Notes: a model not told the origin generated them from the letters alone. Shown: positions 48,956 to 59,010, counted from the first letter of the stretch. The stretch is DNA of 64,000 nucleotides from Streptomyces flavochromogenes (GCF_000717595.1 NZ_JNZO01000018.1:310001-374000), one strand, 5' to 3'. Translations and numbers: made by a program.

Positions 48956-50998
48956 GTGAGCGACACCACCGATCTGATGGGCGTGACTGCCGACAGCAGT
49001 GTCGACGCCGCCGCGCCCGCCGCAGGTGCTGCCACCGGCGGCACCGCACGGCGCCGCCGCTCCGGCACCGGCCTCGACGGCATGGTCCTGGCCGAGCTGC
49101 AGCAGGTCGCGTCCGGCCTCGGCATCAGGGGCACCGCGCGGATGCGCAAGAGCCAGCTGATCGAGGTCATCAAGGAGGCGCAGGCCGGCGGAGGCTCCGC
49201 CGCCCCCGCCAAGACCGCCGACGCCGCCGAGACCAAGCCGAAGCGCCGCGCCACCGCCAAGACCCGTACGGGTGACACCGCTGCCGAGGCCGCCGAGCCC
49301 AAGGCGGAGAAGGCCGAGAAGGCCGTCGCCCAGCAGCAGATCGACATCCCGGGTCAGCCGGCCTCCGACGACCAGCCCGCAGGCGAGCGTCGTCGTCGCC
49401 GTGCCACCGCCCCCGCCGGTTCGCCGGAGGGCGAGGCCAAGGCCGAGGCCGCGCAGGTCGTCAAGACCGAGACCCGTACCGAGGCCAAGGCCGACGCGGG
49501 CACCGACACCAAGGCCGAGGCCGCCGCCGACGGCGCCGAGGGGCGTGGCCGTCGCGACCGCGGCGAGCGCGGGGAGCGTGGCGAGCGCCGCGACCGCCGT
49601 GACCGTCAGCGCGACCGCGGCAAGGGCGACGAGCAGCAGGGCGGTGGCCAGGGCGGCCAGCGCCAGCGCCAGGGCGGCCAGGGCCAGGGCCAGCAGGTCC
49701 AGGGCCAGGGTCAGCAGGGCGGCCAGCAGGCCGGCCCGCAGGACGACTACGACGACGAGGCCGGCGGTCGCCGCGGTCGCCGCGGCCGCTACCGCGACCG
49801 TCGTGGGCGTCGTGGCCGTGACGACTTCCAGGCCGGCGAGCCGCAGGTCGCCGACGACGACGTCCTGATCCCCGTCGCGGGCATCCTCGACATCCTCGAC
49901 AACTACGCGTTCATCCGGACCTCCGGCTACCTGCCCGGTCCGAACGACGTGTACGTCTCCCTCGCCCAGGTCCGCAAGAACGGCCTGCGCAAGGGCGACC
50001 ACGTCACCGGTGCCGTGCGTCAGCCGAAGGAGGGCGAGCGCCGCGAGAAGTTCAACGCGCTGGTCCGCCTGGACTCGGCGAACGGCATGGCCGCCGACTC
50101 CGGCCGCGGCCGCCCCGAGTTCAACAAGCTGACCCCGCTCTACCCGCAGGACCGGCTCCGTCTGGAGACCGACCCGGGCGTGCTGACCACGCGGATCATC
50201 GACCTCGTGTCGCCGATCGGCAAGGGCCAGCGCGGTCTGATCGTGGCCCCGCCGAAGACCGGCAAGACCATGATCATGCAGGCGATCGCCAACGCGATCA
50301 CGCACAACAACCCCGAGTGCCACCTGATGGTCGTCCTGGTCGACGAGCGTCCGGAAGAGGTCACCGACATGCAGCGGTCGGTCAAGGGCGAGGTCATCTC
50401 CTCGACCTTCGACCGTCCGGCCGAGGACCACACCACCGTCGCCGAGCTGGCCATCGAGCGTGCCAAGCGGCTCGTGGAGCTGGGTCACGACGTGGTCGTC
50501 CTGCTCGACTCGATCACCCGCCTGGGCCGCGCGTACAACCTCGCGGCGCCGGCCTCCGGCCGCATCCTGTCCGGTGGTGTCGACTCGACCGCGCTCTACC
50601 CGCCGAAGCGCTTCTTCGGTGCGGCGCGCAACATCGAGGACGGCGGCTCGCTGACCATCCTGGCCACCGCGCTGGTCGACACCGGCTCGCGCATGGACGA
50701 GGTGATCTTCGAGGAGTTCAAGGGCACCGGCAACATGGAGCTCAAGCTCGACCGGAAGCTCGCCGACAAGCGCATCTTCCCGGCCGTCGACGTCGACGCC
50801 TCGGGTACGCGTAAGGAAGAGATCCTGCTCGGCAGCGACGAGCTCGCCGTCACCTGGAAGCTGCGTCGCGTGCTGCACGCTCTCGACCAGCAGCAGGCGA
50901 TCGAGCTGCTGCTCGACAAGATGAAGCAGACGAAGTCGAACGGCGAGTTCCTGCTCCAGATCCAGAAGACGACTCCTGGCGGCAAGAACGACGACTGA
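48956..50998 (+). CDS. rho: Transcription termination factor Rho with large RG/Q-rich insertion
   Basis: A 680-residue hexameric RNA helicase. An N-terminal Rho_N helical domain ([19 protein letters not shown]) is followed by about 200 residues of Lys/Ala then Arg/Gly/Gln/Asp-rich disordered sequence (peaking at 49540-49840), the cold-shock RNA-binding domain ([20 protein letters not shown]) and the ATPase core with GPPKTGKT-type P-loop (Lys437), [13 protein letters not shown] and [11 protein letters not shown]. The insertion is characteristic of high-GC Gram-positives and adds RNA affinity. GTG start with AGGGAAGGA. A 16-bp hairpin terminator follows. Confidence 0.97.
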   Translation: MSDTTDLMGVTADSSVDAAAPAAGAATGGTARRRRSGTGLDGMVLAELQQVASGLGIRGTARMRKSQLIEVIKEAQAGGGSAAPAKTADAAETKPKRRATAKTRTGDTAAEAAEPKAEKAEKAVAQQQIDIPGQPASDDQPAGERRRRRATAPAGSPEGEAKAEAAQVVKTETRTEAKADAGTDTKAEAAADGAEGRGRRDRGERGERGERRDRRDRQRDRGKGDEQQGGGQGGQRQRQGGQGQGQQVQGQGQQGGQQAGPQDDYDDEAGGRRGRRGRYRDRRGRRGRDDFQAGEPQVADDDVLIPVAGILDILDNYAFIRTSGYLPGPNDVYVSLAQVRKNGLRKGDHVTGAVRQPKEGERREKFNALVRLDSANGMAADSGRGRPEFNKLTPLYPQDRLRLETDPGVLTTRIIDLVSPIGKGQRGLIVAPPKTGKTMIMQAIANAITHNNPECHLMVVLVDERPEEVTDMQRSVKGEVISSTFDRPAEDHTTVAELAIERAKRLVELGHDVVVLLDSITRLGRAYNLAAPASGRILSGGVDSTALYPPKRFFGAARNIEDGGSLTILATALVDTGSRMDEVIFEEFKGTGNMELKLDRKLADKRIFPAVDVDASGTRKEEILLGSDELAVTWKLRRVLHALDQQQAIELLLDKMKQTKSNGEFLLQIQKTTPGGKNDD

Positions 50999-51077
50999 CG
51001 TGTGACCCGCGTCATACCCCAGTCGTACGGCGGGGACGCGGCCTCGGTGCCGTAACCCCGTCGTGACCTGCGTGAAC

Positions 51078-51114
51078 CACTGCGCCCACCGTGCCCCGCA
51101 CGGTGGGCGCAGTG
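51078..51114 (+). terminator. rho terminator
   Basis: Perfect 16-bp stem CACTGCGCCCACCGTG with its complement around a CCCCG loop, 80 bases after the rho stop. Confidence 0.85.
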
Positions 51115-51207
51115 CTGTACCGGCCCGCGCTCGCCGAAACCTCACAGGCCCGCATGCAACCCTTTCGGGTGCCTCACCGTCACATATGGTGAACCTAGGG
51201 CCGAGGG

Positions 51208-52311
51208 ATGGCGATGACCGAGCAGAGCAAGAGCGGCCGAATAAGCGGCGCGGGCAGCGGCCGCCGCCGCAAGGAGCCCGCCAGGCGCAGCCGCAAGGCG
51301 GCCGTGCTGGTCTCGGGTGCCCTCGCCGTCCTCGTCCTCGGGGGTGCGGGCCTCGGATACGTCTACTTCAAGCTCGACGGCAACCTCGAGACCGTCGACA
51401 TCAACGCCCAGCTGGGCACCGACCGCCCCGACGACGTCGACAACGGCTCCCTGGACATCCTCGTCCTCGGCTCCGACTCCCGCTCCGGCGACAACGGCGC
51501 GTACGGCAAGGACGAGGGCGGCGCCCGCTCCGACACCGCGATGGTCGTCCACGTCTACGAGGGTCACAAGAAGGCCAGCGTCGTCTCCATCCCCCGCGAC
51601 ACCCTCGTCGACCGGCCGAAGTGCACGGACGCGCAGGGCACCGCCGTCGCCGCCGAGCGGCGGGCGATGTTCAACACGGCGTACGAGGTCGGCGGCCCCG
51701 CCTGCGCCGTCAAGACCGTCGAGTCGATCTCCGGCATCCGCATGGACCACTACATCGAGGTCGACTTCACCGGCTTCACGAAGCTCATCGACAAGCTCGG
51801 CGGGGTGGAGATCACCACCACCACCGCCATCAAGGACGGCAAGAGCCACCTCGACCTCGCACCGGGCACCCACACCCTCGACGGCGAGCAGTCCCTCGGC
51901 CTCGTGCGGACCCGCAAGAGCGTCGGCGACGGCAGCGACCTCGGCCGCATCCAGCTCCAGCAGGCCTTCATGAAGGCCTTCATGAACCAGGTCAAGGACG
52001 TCGGCGTCCTCACCAACCCGAAGAAGCTCCTCGACCTCGCCGACGCCGCCACCAAGGCCATCACCCCGGACTCCGAACTCGACTCGGTCCAGGAGCTGAT
52101 GGGCTTCGCCAAGGGCCTCTCCGGCATCGGCTCCCAGAACGTCCACATGGTCACCCTGCCCGTCGAGTACGACCCCCGGGACCCCAACCGCGTCGTGCCC
52201 CTGGAGGCCCAGTCGCGGCAGGTCTGGACGGCGCTGAAGAAGGACCTGCCGATCCCCGCGTCGGCGACGAAGGACGCGGCCACCGGCCAGGCCGACGGCA
52301 TCGTGAGATAG
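51208..52311 (+). CDS. LytR-CpsA-Psr (LCP) family cell-wall glycopolymer transferase
   Basis: A 367-residue membrane protein: cytoplasmic basic N-terminus (about 1-30), one TM helix (about 32-53), and an extracellular LCP domain with ILVLGSDSRSG, RSDTAMVVHV and SIPRDTLVD, residues that bind the polyprenyl pyrophosphate head group. LCP enzymes attach teichoic-acid-like polymers to peptidoglycan. ATG after GAGGG; a second ATG lies six bases on. TATGGT (51185-51190) is a likely -10, giving a leader of about 12 bases. Confidence 0.93.
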   Translation: MAMTEQSKSGRISGAGSGRRRKEPARRSRKAAVLVSGALAVLVLGGAGLGYVYFKLDGNLETVDINAQLGTDRPDDVDNGSLDILVLGSDSRSGDNGAYGKDEGGARSDTAMVVHVYEGHKKASVVSIPRDTLVDRPKCTDAQGTAVAAERRAMFNTAYEVGGPACAVKTVESISGIRMDHYIEVDFTGFTKLIDKLGGVEITTTTAIKDGKSHLDLAPGTHTLDGEQSLGLVRTRKSVGDGSDLGRIQLQQAFMKAFMNQVKDVGVLTNPKKLLDLADAATKAITPDSELDSVQELMGFAKGLSGIGSQNVHMVTLPVEYDPRDPNRVVPLEAQSRQVWTALKKDLPIPASATKDAATGQADGIVR

Positions 52312-52491
52312 CGCACGCGACGCCGCGCCGAGCACGGCGACCCGCCGTCCGAGGCAGCTCAGGAATACTTTCGCCGCCACCCCGGTTTGGGGAGATGCGG
52401 CCAGTCCTGGCAGACTGGTACGTCGGCCCCGGTTCACGTTTGCCGCGCCCCGCGGAAGCGACCCGGAGCCCTCCCGAAACTAGGAGACACC
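52312..52491 (+). promoter_or_regulatory. rpmE leader, possible L31 autoregulatory RNA
   Basis: 180 bases without a gene. A tGGTACGT extended -10-like motif near 52420 is followed by about 65 transcribed bases rich in complementary CCGCG/CGCGG blocks before TAGGAG. Structured L31 leaders have been described in Actinobacteria; whether this one matches that motif needs a covariance search. Confidence 0.35.
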
Positions 52492-52710
52492 TTGAAGCGC
52501 GAGATTCACCCCGAGTACGTCGAGACCCAGGTCAGCTGCACCTGTGGCGCGTCGTTCACCACCCGGAGCACCCTGACCGAGGGCACCATCCGTGCCGAGG
52601 TCTGCTCCGAGTGCCACCCGTTCTACACGGGCAAGCAGAAGATCCTCGACACCGGCGGCCGCGTCGCCCGCTTCGAGGCCCGCTTCGGCAAGGCCGGCTC
52701 CGCCAAGTAG
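52492..52710 (+). CDS. rpmE: 50S ribosomal protein L31 (zinc-binding form)
   Basis: A 72-residue ribosomal protein of the Cys+ type: zinc ligands in SCTCG and VCSECHPF, then the conserved [15 protein letters not shown] block. Streptomyces usually has a second, Cys-less L31 expressed under zinc limitation. TTG start is supported by TAGGAG five bases upstream and by the invariant MKREIHP opening. Confidence 0.96.
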   Translation: MKREIHPEYVETQVSCTCGASFTTRSTLTEGTIRAEVCSECHPFYTGKQKILDTGGRVARFEARFGKAGSAK

Positions 52711-52807
52711 CGAGCCCCTGCGCCGGTCCACGGTCGCCCCGCGCGGGTGGCCGGGACCGGCGCTTTGCCGTCCCCGTAGCAACTGACGAAAAAACCAGGA
52801 GCCCCCG

Positions 52808-53884
52808 ATGTTCGAGGCGGTCGAGGAACTGGTCGGCGAGCACGCCGGCCTGGAGACGAAGCTCGCGGACCCCTCGGTCCACGCCGACCAGGCGAACGCG
52901 CGCAAGCTGAACAAGCGCTACGCCGAGCTGACCCCGATCGTCGCCGCCTACCGGGCCTGGAAGCAGACCGGTGACGACATCGAGACCGCCCGCGAGCTGG
53001 CACACGACGATCCCGACTTCGCCGCCGAGGTCAAGCAGCTGGAGAAGGACCGGGAGGAGCTCACCGAGAAGCTCCGTCTGCTCCTCGTCCCGCGCGACCC
53101 GAGCGACGACAAGGACGTCATCCTGGAGATCAAGGCGGGCGCGGGCGGCGACGAGTCCGCCCTCTTCGCCGGTGACCTGCTCCGCATGTACCTGCGGTAC
53201 GCCGAGCGCATCGGCTGGAAGACCGAGATCATCGACGCCACCGAGTCCGAGCTGGGCGGCTACAAGGACGTCCAGGTCGCCGTGAAGACCAAGGGCGGCA
53301 ACGGCGCCACGGAGCCCGGCCAGGGCGTCTGGGCGCGCCTGAAGTACGAGGGCGGGGTGCACCGCGTGCAGCGTGTGCCCGCGACCGAGTCCGCCGGCCG
53401 CATCCACACCTCCGCCGCCGGCGTCCTGGTCACGCCCGAGGCCGAGGAGGTCGAGGTCGAGGTCCACGCCAACGACCTGCGCATCGACGTCTACCGCTCG
53501 TCGGGCCCCGGCGGCCAGTCGGTCAACACCACCGACTCCGCCGTCCGCATCACCCACCTGCCGACCGGCATCGTCGCCTCCTGCCAGAACGAGAAGAGCC
53601 AGCTCCAGAACAAGGAGCAGGCCATGCGTATCCTGCGGTCCCGGCTGCTCGCCGCCGCGCAGGAGGAGGCCGAGTCCAAGGCCGCCGACGCCCGGCGCAG
53701 CCAGGTCCGCACCGTCGACCGGTCCGAGAAGATCCGTACGTACAACTTCCCGGAGAACCGGATCTCGGACCACCGCGTCGGCTTCAAGGCGTACAACCTG
53801 GACCAGGTGCTCGACGGCGACCTGGACCCGATGATCCAGGCGTGCGTCGACGCCGACTCGGCCGCCAAGCTCGCCGCGGCGTAA
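52808..53884 (+). CDS. prfA: Peptide chain release factor 1
   Basis: A 358-residue class I release factor reading UAA and UAG. The stop-codon tripeptide PAT is in [10 protein letters not shown] and the peptidyl-hydrolysis loop Gly235-Gly-Gln237 in SGPGGQSVN; the PAT (not SPF) marks RF1. Gln237 is the residue methylated by PrmC, encoded next. ATG with AGGAGC upstream. Confidence 0.97.
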   Translation: MFEAVEELVGEHAGLETKLADPSVHADQANARKLNKRYAELTPIVAAYRAWKQTGDDIETARELAHDDPDFAAEVKQLEKDREELTEKLRLLLVPRDPSDDKDVILEIKAGAGGDESALFAGDLLRMYLRYAERIGWKTEIIDATESELGGYKDVQVAVKTKGGNGATEPGQGVWARLKYEGGVHRVQRVPATESAGRIHTSAAGVLVTPEAEEVEVEVHANDLRIDVYRSSGPGGQSVNTTDSAVRITHLPTGIVASCQNEKSQLQNKEQAMRILRSRLLAAAQEEAESKAADARRSQVRTVDRSEKIRTYNFPENRISDHRVGFKAYNLDQVLDGDLDPMIQACVDADSAAKLAAA

Positions 53885-53930
53885 GTGGCGTCAGTTCCGT
53901 AAGCCCCACCCCGCACCACGGAGGACCAGC

Positions 53931-54776
53931 GTGAACCTGCTGCTTGCCGAGGTGGCCCAGGCCACCCAGCGGCTGGCCGACGCCGGCGTTCCCTCACCGC
54001 GTTTCGACGCGGAGGAGCTCGCCGCGTTCGTGCACGGCGTCAAGCGGGGGGAGCTGCACAACGTCAAGGACGCGGACTTCGACGCCCGCTACTGGGAGAC
54101 GGTCGCCCGCCGCGAGGCCCGTGAACCGCTCCAGCACATCACCGGGCGGGCGTTCTTCCGGTACCTGGAGCTCCAGGTCGGGCCCGGGGTCTTCGTGCCG
54201 CGCCCGGAGACCGAGTCGGTCGTCGGCTGGGCCATAGACGCCGTCCGCGCGATGGACGTCGTCGAGCCCCTCATCGTCGACCTCTGCACCGGCTCCGGCG
54301 CCATCGCCCTCGCGATGGCCCAGGAGGTGCCGCGCTCGCGCGTGCACGCGGTCGAGCTCTCCGACGACGCGCTCGTGTGGACGCGCAAGAACGCCGAGGG
54401 CTCCCGCGTCACCGTCCACCAGGGCGACGCGCTCAGCGCGCTCCCGGAGCTGGACGGCCAGGTCGACCTGGTCATCTCCAACCCGCCGTACATCCCGCTC
54501 ACCGAGTGGGAGTACGTGGCACCCGAGGCCCGTGACCACGACCCGGAGATGGCCCTCTTCTCCGGCGAGGACGGCCTCGACACGATCCGCGGCATCGAGC
54601 GCACCGCCCACCGGCTGCTCCGCCCCGGCGGCCTCGTCGTCATCGAGCACGCGGACACCCAGGGCGGGCAGGTGCCGTGGATCTTCAACGAAGAGGCCGG
54701 CTGGGCCGACGCCGCCGACCACCCGGACCTGAACAACCGGCCGCGCTTCGCGACCGCCCGCAAGGCCATGCCATGA
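53931..54776 (+). CDS. prmC: Release-factor glutamine N5-methyltransferase
   Basis: A 281-residue AdoMet enzyme that methylates the GGQ glutamine of RF1/RF2. AdoMet motif VDLCTGSGAIAL, acidic DDALVW loop, and the catalytic/substrate motif ISNPPYIP. An N-terminal five-helix domain recognises the release factor. GTG with GGAGG upstream; immediately follows its substrate gene prfA. Confidence 0.96.
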   Translation: MNLLLAEVAQATQRLADAGVPSPRFDAEELAAFVHGVKRGELHNVKDADFDARYWETVARREAREPLQHITGRAFFRYLELQVGPGVFVPRPETESVVGWAIDAVRAMDVVEPLIVDLCTGSGAIALAMAQEVPRSRVHAVELSDDALVWTRKNAEGSRVTVHQGDALSALPELDGQVDLVISNPPYIPLTEWEYVAPEARDHDPEMALFSGEDGLDTIRGIERTAHRLLRPGGLVVIEHADTQGGQVPWIFNEEAGWADAADHPDLNNRPRFATARKAMP

Positions 54777-54825
54777 CCGGCATGACCGCCATGACGAACC
54801 ACGCGTACGAGGAGGCCGGGAACTG

Positions 54826-55473
54826 ATGGCACGGCGATACGACTGCAACGAGGCGACCGACCGTGTGACCGGTCTGCGCGAGGCCGCGTCCGCCGTCCGC
54901 CGGGGCGAGCTGGTCGTGCTGCCCACCGACACCGTGTACGGGATCGGGGCGGACGCCTTCAGCAGCGAGGCCGTGGCGGATCTCCTCGCCGCCAAGGGCC
55001 GGGGCCGCAACATGCCCACGCCCGTGCTCATCGGCTCCCCGAACACCCTCCACGGCCTGGTCACGGACTTCTCCGAGCAGGCGTGGGAGCTCGTCGACGC
55101 CTTCTGGCCCGGCGCCCTCACCCTCGTCGCCAAGCACCAGCCGTCCCTGCAGTGGGACCTGGGCGACACCCGGGGCACCGTCGCCATCCGCATGCCGCTG
55201 CACCCGGTCGCCATCGAGCTGCTCACCGAGGTCGGCCCGATGGCCGTCTCGTCGGCGAACCTCACCGGCCACCCGTCCCCGGAGGACTGCGACGCGGCCC
55301 AGCAGATGCTCGGCGACTCCGTCTCCGTCTACCTGGACGGCGGACCGACGCCCGGCATCGTCCCGTCCTCCATCGTCGACGTCACGGGCAAGGTGCCGGT
55401 GCTGCTGCGCGAGGGCGCGCTCTCGCCGGAGGAGCTCCGGAAGGTCGTACCCGACCTCGAGGTGGCGAATTGA
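54826..55473 (+). CDS. tsaC: Threonylcarbamoyl-AMP synthase (TsaC/Sua5, YrdC domain)
   Basis: A 215-residue YrdC-fold enzyme making threonylcarbamoyl-AMP from threonine, bicarbonate and ATP, first step of t6A modification at tRNA position 37. Conserved LPTDTVYGIGADAF, KGRGRNMPTPVLI and AVSSANLTGHPS motifs are present; the extra Sua5 domain is absent. ATG with GAGGAGG upstream. Its stop overlaps the TTG of the next gene (TTGA). Confidence 0.95.
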   Translation: MARRYDCNEATDRVTGLREAASAVRRGELVVLPTDTVYGIGADAFSSEAVADLLAAKGRGRNMPTPVLIGSPNTLHGLVTDFSEQAWELVDAFWPGALTLVAKHQPSLQWDLGDTRGTVAIRMPLHPVAIELLTEVGPMAVSSANLTGHPSPEDCDAAQQMLGDSVSVYLDGGPTPGIVPSSIVDVTGKVPVLLREGALSPEELRKVVPDLEVAN

Positions 55474-56243
55474 CCGCCCCTGAGGGGCGTGGCATAGCGG
55501 GGTTCGACGACAGCAACACCTTCCGCATCCTCCACGTCAGCACCGGCAACGTCTGCCGCTCGCCGATCACCGAGCGGCTGACCCGGCATGCCCTGAGCGA
55601 CCGCCTCGGCGACCCGCTCGGCGGCGGCCTGATCGTGGAGAGCGCGGGCACCTGGGGCCACGAGGGCGCCCCGATGGAGGCCAACGCGGAACTGGTCCTC
55701 GCCGACTTCGGCGCGGACTCCAGCGGCTTCGTGGGGCGCGAGCTCCTCGACGAGCACGTCATCCGCGCGGACCTGGTCCTCACGGCGACCCGCGACCACC
55801 GCGCCCAGGTCATCTCGATGGGCCACTCGGCGGGTCTGCGCACCTTCACCCTGAAGGAGTTCACCCGCCTGGTCCGCGCGATCGACCCGGCGACGCTGCC
55901 GGACGCCCGCGACGAGGGCATGGTGGAACGCGCGCGTGCCCTGGTCCGCGCGGCAGCGGCTCTACGCGGGTGGCTCCTGGCCCCCTCGGTGGACGCGGAC
56001 GAGGTCAACGACCCGTACGGAGCCCCGATCACCTTCTTCCGTTCGATCGGCGACGAGATCAATCAGGCGCTGGATCCCGTGGTGACGGCGCTGACGGGCG
56101 TGCGGTCGCGCGGAAGCCCGGGAGGCCCCTCGGGGCCGAGGGGCGCGAGGGGCGCGTCGGGGATCGGGTCGCGTACGGAGCCCCGATCACCTTCTTCCGT
56201 TCGATCGGCGACGAGATCAATCAGGCGCTGGATCCCGTGGTGA
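55470..56243 (+). CDS. Low-molecular-weight phosphatase homologue lacking the catalytic Cys
   Basis: A 257-residue protein of the LMW protein-tyrosine-phosphatase/arsenate-reductase fold. The P-loop reads Ser24-TGNVC-Arg30 (HVSTGNVCRSP): the nucleophilic Cys of the CX5R motif is Ser, so it should be catalytically dead or use another chemistry. Asp in the C-terminal general-acid region (DPATLPDARDEG) may remain. TTG start overlaps the tsaC stop, so the two are coupled. A 158-bp tandem duplication shifts the reading frame near residue 215, giving a C-tail (SPGGPSGPRGARGASG...) unlike the probable ancestral end. Confidence 0.8.
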   Translation: MTAPEGRGIAGFDDSNTFRILHVSTGNVCRSPITERLTRHALSDRLGDPLGGGLIVESAGTWGHEGAPMEANAELVLADFGADSSGFVGRELLDEHVIRADLVLTATRDHRAQVISMGHSAGLRTFTLKEFTRLVRAIDPATLPDARDEGMVERARALVRAAAALRGWLLAPSVDADEVNDPYGAPITFFRSIGDEINQALDPVVTALTGVRSRGSPGGPSGPRGARGASGIGSRTEPRSPSSVRSATRSIRRWIPW

Positions 56244-56271
56244 CGGCGCTGACGGGCGTGCGGTCGCGCGG
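56014..56271. repeat. 100-bp perfect direct repeat in the phosphatase-like gene
   Basis: 56014-56113 and 56172-56271 are identical over 100 bases and 158 bases apart. Since 158 is not a multiple of three, the second copy is read in another frame; its original frame would end RSRGAWARGCLHWC. The 58-base spacer is G-rich (GGGCGCGAGGGGCGCG). Confidence 0.9.
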
Positions 56272-56330
56272 CGCGTGGGCGCGGGGCTGCCTACATTGGT
56301 GCTGACATCCCTCCACGCCCGGAGTCAGCC

Positions 56331-57578
56331 ATGCCGGTCACCGCTCCCCCCGATGAGGCTCTCGACGTCCTGCGCCGGCAGGACCCGGAGATCGCCGACG
56401 TGCTGCTCGGCGAGGCGCGGCGGCAGGCCGACAGCCTGCAGTTGATCGCGGCCGAGAACTTCACCTCGCCCGCCGTTCTCGCCGCCCTCGGCTCCCCGCT
56501 CGCCAACAAGTACGCCGAGGGGTATCCCGGCGCACGTCATCACGGTGGCTGCGAGTACGCCGACGCCGCCGAGCGGATCGCCGTGGAGCGGGCCACCGCG
56601 CTGTTCGGCGCCGACCACGCGAACGTCCAGGCACACTCGGGCTCCTCGGCCGTCCTGGCGGCGTACGCGGCCCTTCTGAGGCCCGGTGACACGGTGCTCG
56701 CCATGGGCCTGGACCACGGCGGGCACCTCACGCACGGTTCGCCCGCCAACTTCTCCGGGCGCTGGTTCGACTTCGTCCCGTACGGCGTCGACGCCGAGAC
56801 CGGGCTCGTGGACTACGAGCAGGTCGCCGCGCTCGCCCGCCACCACCGCCCCAAGGCGATCGTGTGCGGCTCCATCGCGTACCCCCGGCACCTCGACTAC
56901 GCGCTCTTCCGCGAGATCGCCGACGAGGTCGGCGCCTATCTCATCGCCGACGCCGCCCACCCCATCGGCCTGGTCGCCGGGGGAGCGGCCCCCAGCCCCG
57001 TCCCGTACGCCGATGTCGTCTGCGCGACCACCCACAAGGTGCTGCGCGGGCCGCGCGGCGGGATGGTCCTCTGCGGGGAGGAGCTCGCGGGGCGGATCGA
57101 CCGGGCCGTCTTCCCGTTCACCCAGGGCGGCGCGCAGATGCACACCATCGCGGCGAAGGCGGTGGCCTTCGGCGAGGCGTCCACTCCGGCGTTCACCGCA
57201 TACGCCCATCAGGTGGTCGAGCACGCGCGCGTGCTCGCGGCCGCGCTCGCCGCCGAGGGGTTCGCGCTGACGACCGGCGGCACCGACACCCACCTCATCA
57301 CCGCCGACCCCGCCCCCCTCGGCGTCGACGGCCGCACCGCCCGCGCCCGGCTCGCCGCCGCCGGCATGGTCCTCGACACCTGCGCGCTCCCGTACGGGGA
57401 GGGGCGCGGGATCCGGCTCGGCACCGCCGCCGTCACCACCCAGGGGATGGGGGCCCCGGAGATGGCGCGGATCGCCGCGCTGTTCACCGCGGCGCTGCGT
57501 GACGATCCCGCGGAGACGGCCCGCGTACGGGCGGAGGTACGGGGGCTGACCGGGCGATTTCCCCCGTATGGAGGTTGA
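56331..57578 (+). CDS. Serine hydroxymethyltransferase (GlyA-like, possibly second copy)
   Basis: A 415-residue PLP enzyme of the SHMT family interconverting serine and glycine with tetrahydrofolate. The PLP Lys lies in CATTHKVLRGPRGG (THKTLRGPR is usual); LIAAENFTSPAV and NKYAEGYPGARHHGGCEYAD are the substrate and dimer blocks, with His-His replacing the Tyr-Tyr seen in canonical GlyA (RYYGGCE). These changes suggest a paralogue with altered activity. ATG with CCCGGAG upstream, 87 bases after the previous gene. Confidence 0.88.
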   Translation: MPVTAPPDEALDVLRRQDPEIADVLLGEARRQADSLQLIAAENFTSPAVLAALGSPLANKYAEGYPGARHHGGCEYADAAERIAVERATALFGADHANVQAHSGSSAVLAAYAALLRPGDTVLAMGLDHGGHLTHGSPANFSGRWFDFVPYGVDAETGLVDYEQVAALARHHRPKAIVCGSIAYPRHLDYALFREIADEVGAYLIADAAHPIGLVAGGAAPSPVPYADVVCATTHKVLRGPRGGMVLCGEELAGRIDRAVFPFTQGGAQMHTIAAKAVAFGEASTPAFTAYAHQVVEHARVLAAALAAEGFALTTGGTDTHLITADPAPLGVDGRTARARLAAAGMVLDTCALPYGEGRGIRLGTAAVTTQGMGAPEMARIAALFTAALRDDPAETARVRAEVRGLTGRFPPYGG

Positions 57579-57696
57579 GGAGAGGTCACGGAAAGTCGCT
57601 GTGCAACCGTTCGGGGGGTCCAGGTGTCTCCAAGCACATGGACGGCACGGCTAGGGTGTGGGGCTGAGATGGCCAGCGAAACCTGTGGGGCAGCCC

Positions 57697-59010
57697 GTGC
57701 GTGATTACCTGCTGACGCTCTGTGTCACGGCCGCGGTGACCTATCTGCTCACCGGCCCGGTGCGGAAGTTCGCCATCGCGACCGGGGCGATGCCGGAGAT
57801 CCGCGCCCGAGACGTACACCGAGAACCGACTCCGCGGCTCGGTGGCATCGCCATGTTCTTCGGGCTGTGCGCGGGACTCCTCGTCGCCGACCACCTGCAG
57901 AACCTGAACAGCGTCTTCGAGCTCTCCAACGAGCCGCGCGCGCTGCTCTCCGGTGCCGCCCTGATCTGGCTGATCGGCGTCCTGGACGACAAGTTCGAGC
58001 TGGACGCCCTGATCAAGCTGGGCGCGCAGATGATCTCGGCGGGCGTCATGGTGGCGCAGGGTCTGACGATCCTGTGGCTGCCGATCCCGGGTGTCGGCGT
58101 CGTCTCGCTGACCCCGTGGCAGGGCACGCTCCTGACCGTCGCCCTGGTCGTCCTCACCATCAACGCGGTCAACTTCGTCGACGGCCTCGACGGTCTCGCG
58201 GCCGGCATGGTCTGCATCGCCGCCGCCGCGTTCTTCCTGTACGCGTATCGCCTCTGGTACGGCTACACGATCGAGGCCGCCGCTCCCGCGACGCTCTTCA
58301 CCGTCATCCTCATGGGCATGTGCCTGGGCTTCCTGCCGCACAACATGCACCCGGCGCGGATCTTCATGGGCGACTCCGGCTCGATGCTGATCGGTCTGAT
58401 CCTGGCGGCCTCGGCCATCTCGATCACCGGCCAGGTCGACCCGGACGCGCTGAAGATCTTCGAGGGTTCGACCCGTGAGGCCACGCACGCCGCCCTGCCG
58501 GTCTTCATCCCGCTGGTGCTGCCGCTGACGATCATCGCGATCCCCATGGCGGACCTGATCCTCGCGATCGTGCGCCGTACCTGGAAGGGCCAGTCGCCGT
58601 TCGCGGCCGACCGCGGCCACCTGCACCACCGGCTCCTGGAGATCGGGCACTCGCACAGCCGCGCGGTCCTGATCATGTACTTCTGGTCGGCGCTCATCGC
58701 CTTCGGGACGCTGGCGTACTCGGTCCACTCGGCGTCGATGTGGATCGTCCTCTGCGTCGTCGCGCTCAGCGCGATCGGCCTGGTGCTGCTCCTGCTGCCG
58801 CGCTTCACCCCGCGCGCGCCCCGCTGGGCCGAGTCGGTCGTACCGCCTCGCTACCGGCGCCGCAAGCGGGTTCCCGTCGTGGAGGCCGCTCCGGATCCCG
58901 TCGTGGTCGAGGAGGAGCGGATCCCGGTGCCGGCGGGGATCAACGGCGCCACCGCCATCGGCAACCGGGGGCGCTTCACCGACAGGCGGAAGGCCGGAAC
59001 GCCAAGTTGA
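57697..59010 (+). CDS. WecA/MraY-family undecaprenyl-phosphate GlcNAc-1-phosphate transferase
   Basis: A 437-residue polytopic membrane protein with about eleven TM helices. Catalytic motifs: GVLDDKFELDALIKLGAQ, NFVDGLDGLAAG, FMGDSGSML and the sugar-specificity loop DRGHLHHRLLEIG, all of WecA rather than MraY type. It starts cell-wall glycopolymer synthesis by linking GlcNAc-1-P to undecaprenyl phosphate, the lipid used by LCP proteins such as the one encoded 5 kb upstream. GTG at VRDYLLTL chosen as start; GTG codons 12 and 39 bases earlier are possible. TAGGGT (57652-57657) is a likely -10. Confidence 0.92.
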   Translation: MRDYLLTLCVTAAVTYLLTGPVRKFAIATGAMPEIRARDVHREPTPRLGGIAMFFGLCAGLLVADHLQNLNSVFELSNEPRALLSGAALIWLIGVLDDKFELDALIKLGAQMISAGVMVAQGLTILWLPIPGVGVVSLTPWQGTLLTVALVVLTINAVNFVDGLDGLAAGMVCIAAAAFFLYAYRLWYGYTIEAAAPATLFTVILMGMCLGFLPHNMHPARIFMGDSGSMLIGLILAASAISITGQVDPDALKIFEGSTREATHAALPVFIPLVLPLTIIAIPMADLILAIVRRTWKGQSPFAADRGHLHHRLLEIGHSHSRAVLIMYFWSALIAFGTLAYSVHSASMWIVLCVVALSAIGLVLLLLPRFTPRAPRWAESVVPPRYRRRKRVPVVEAAPDPVVVEEERIPVPAGINGATAIGNRGRFTDRRKAGTPS

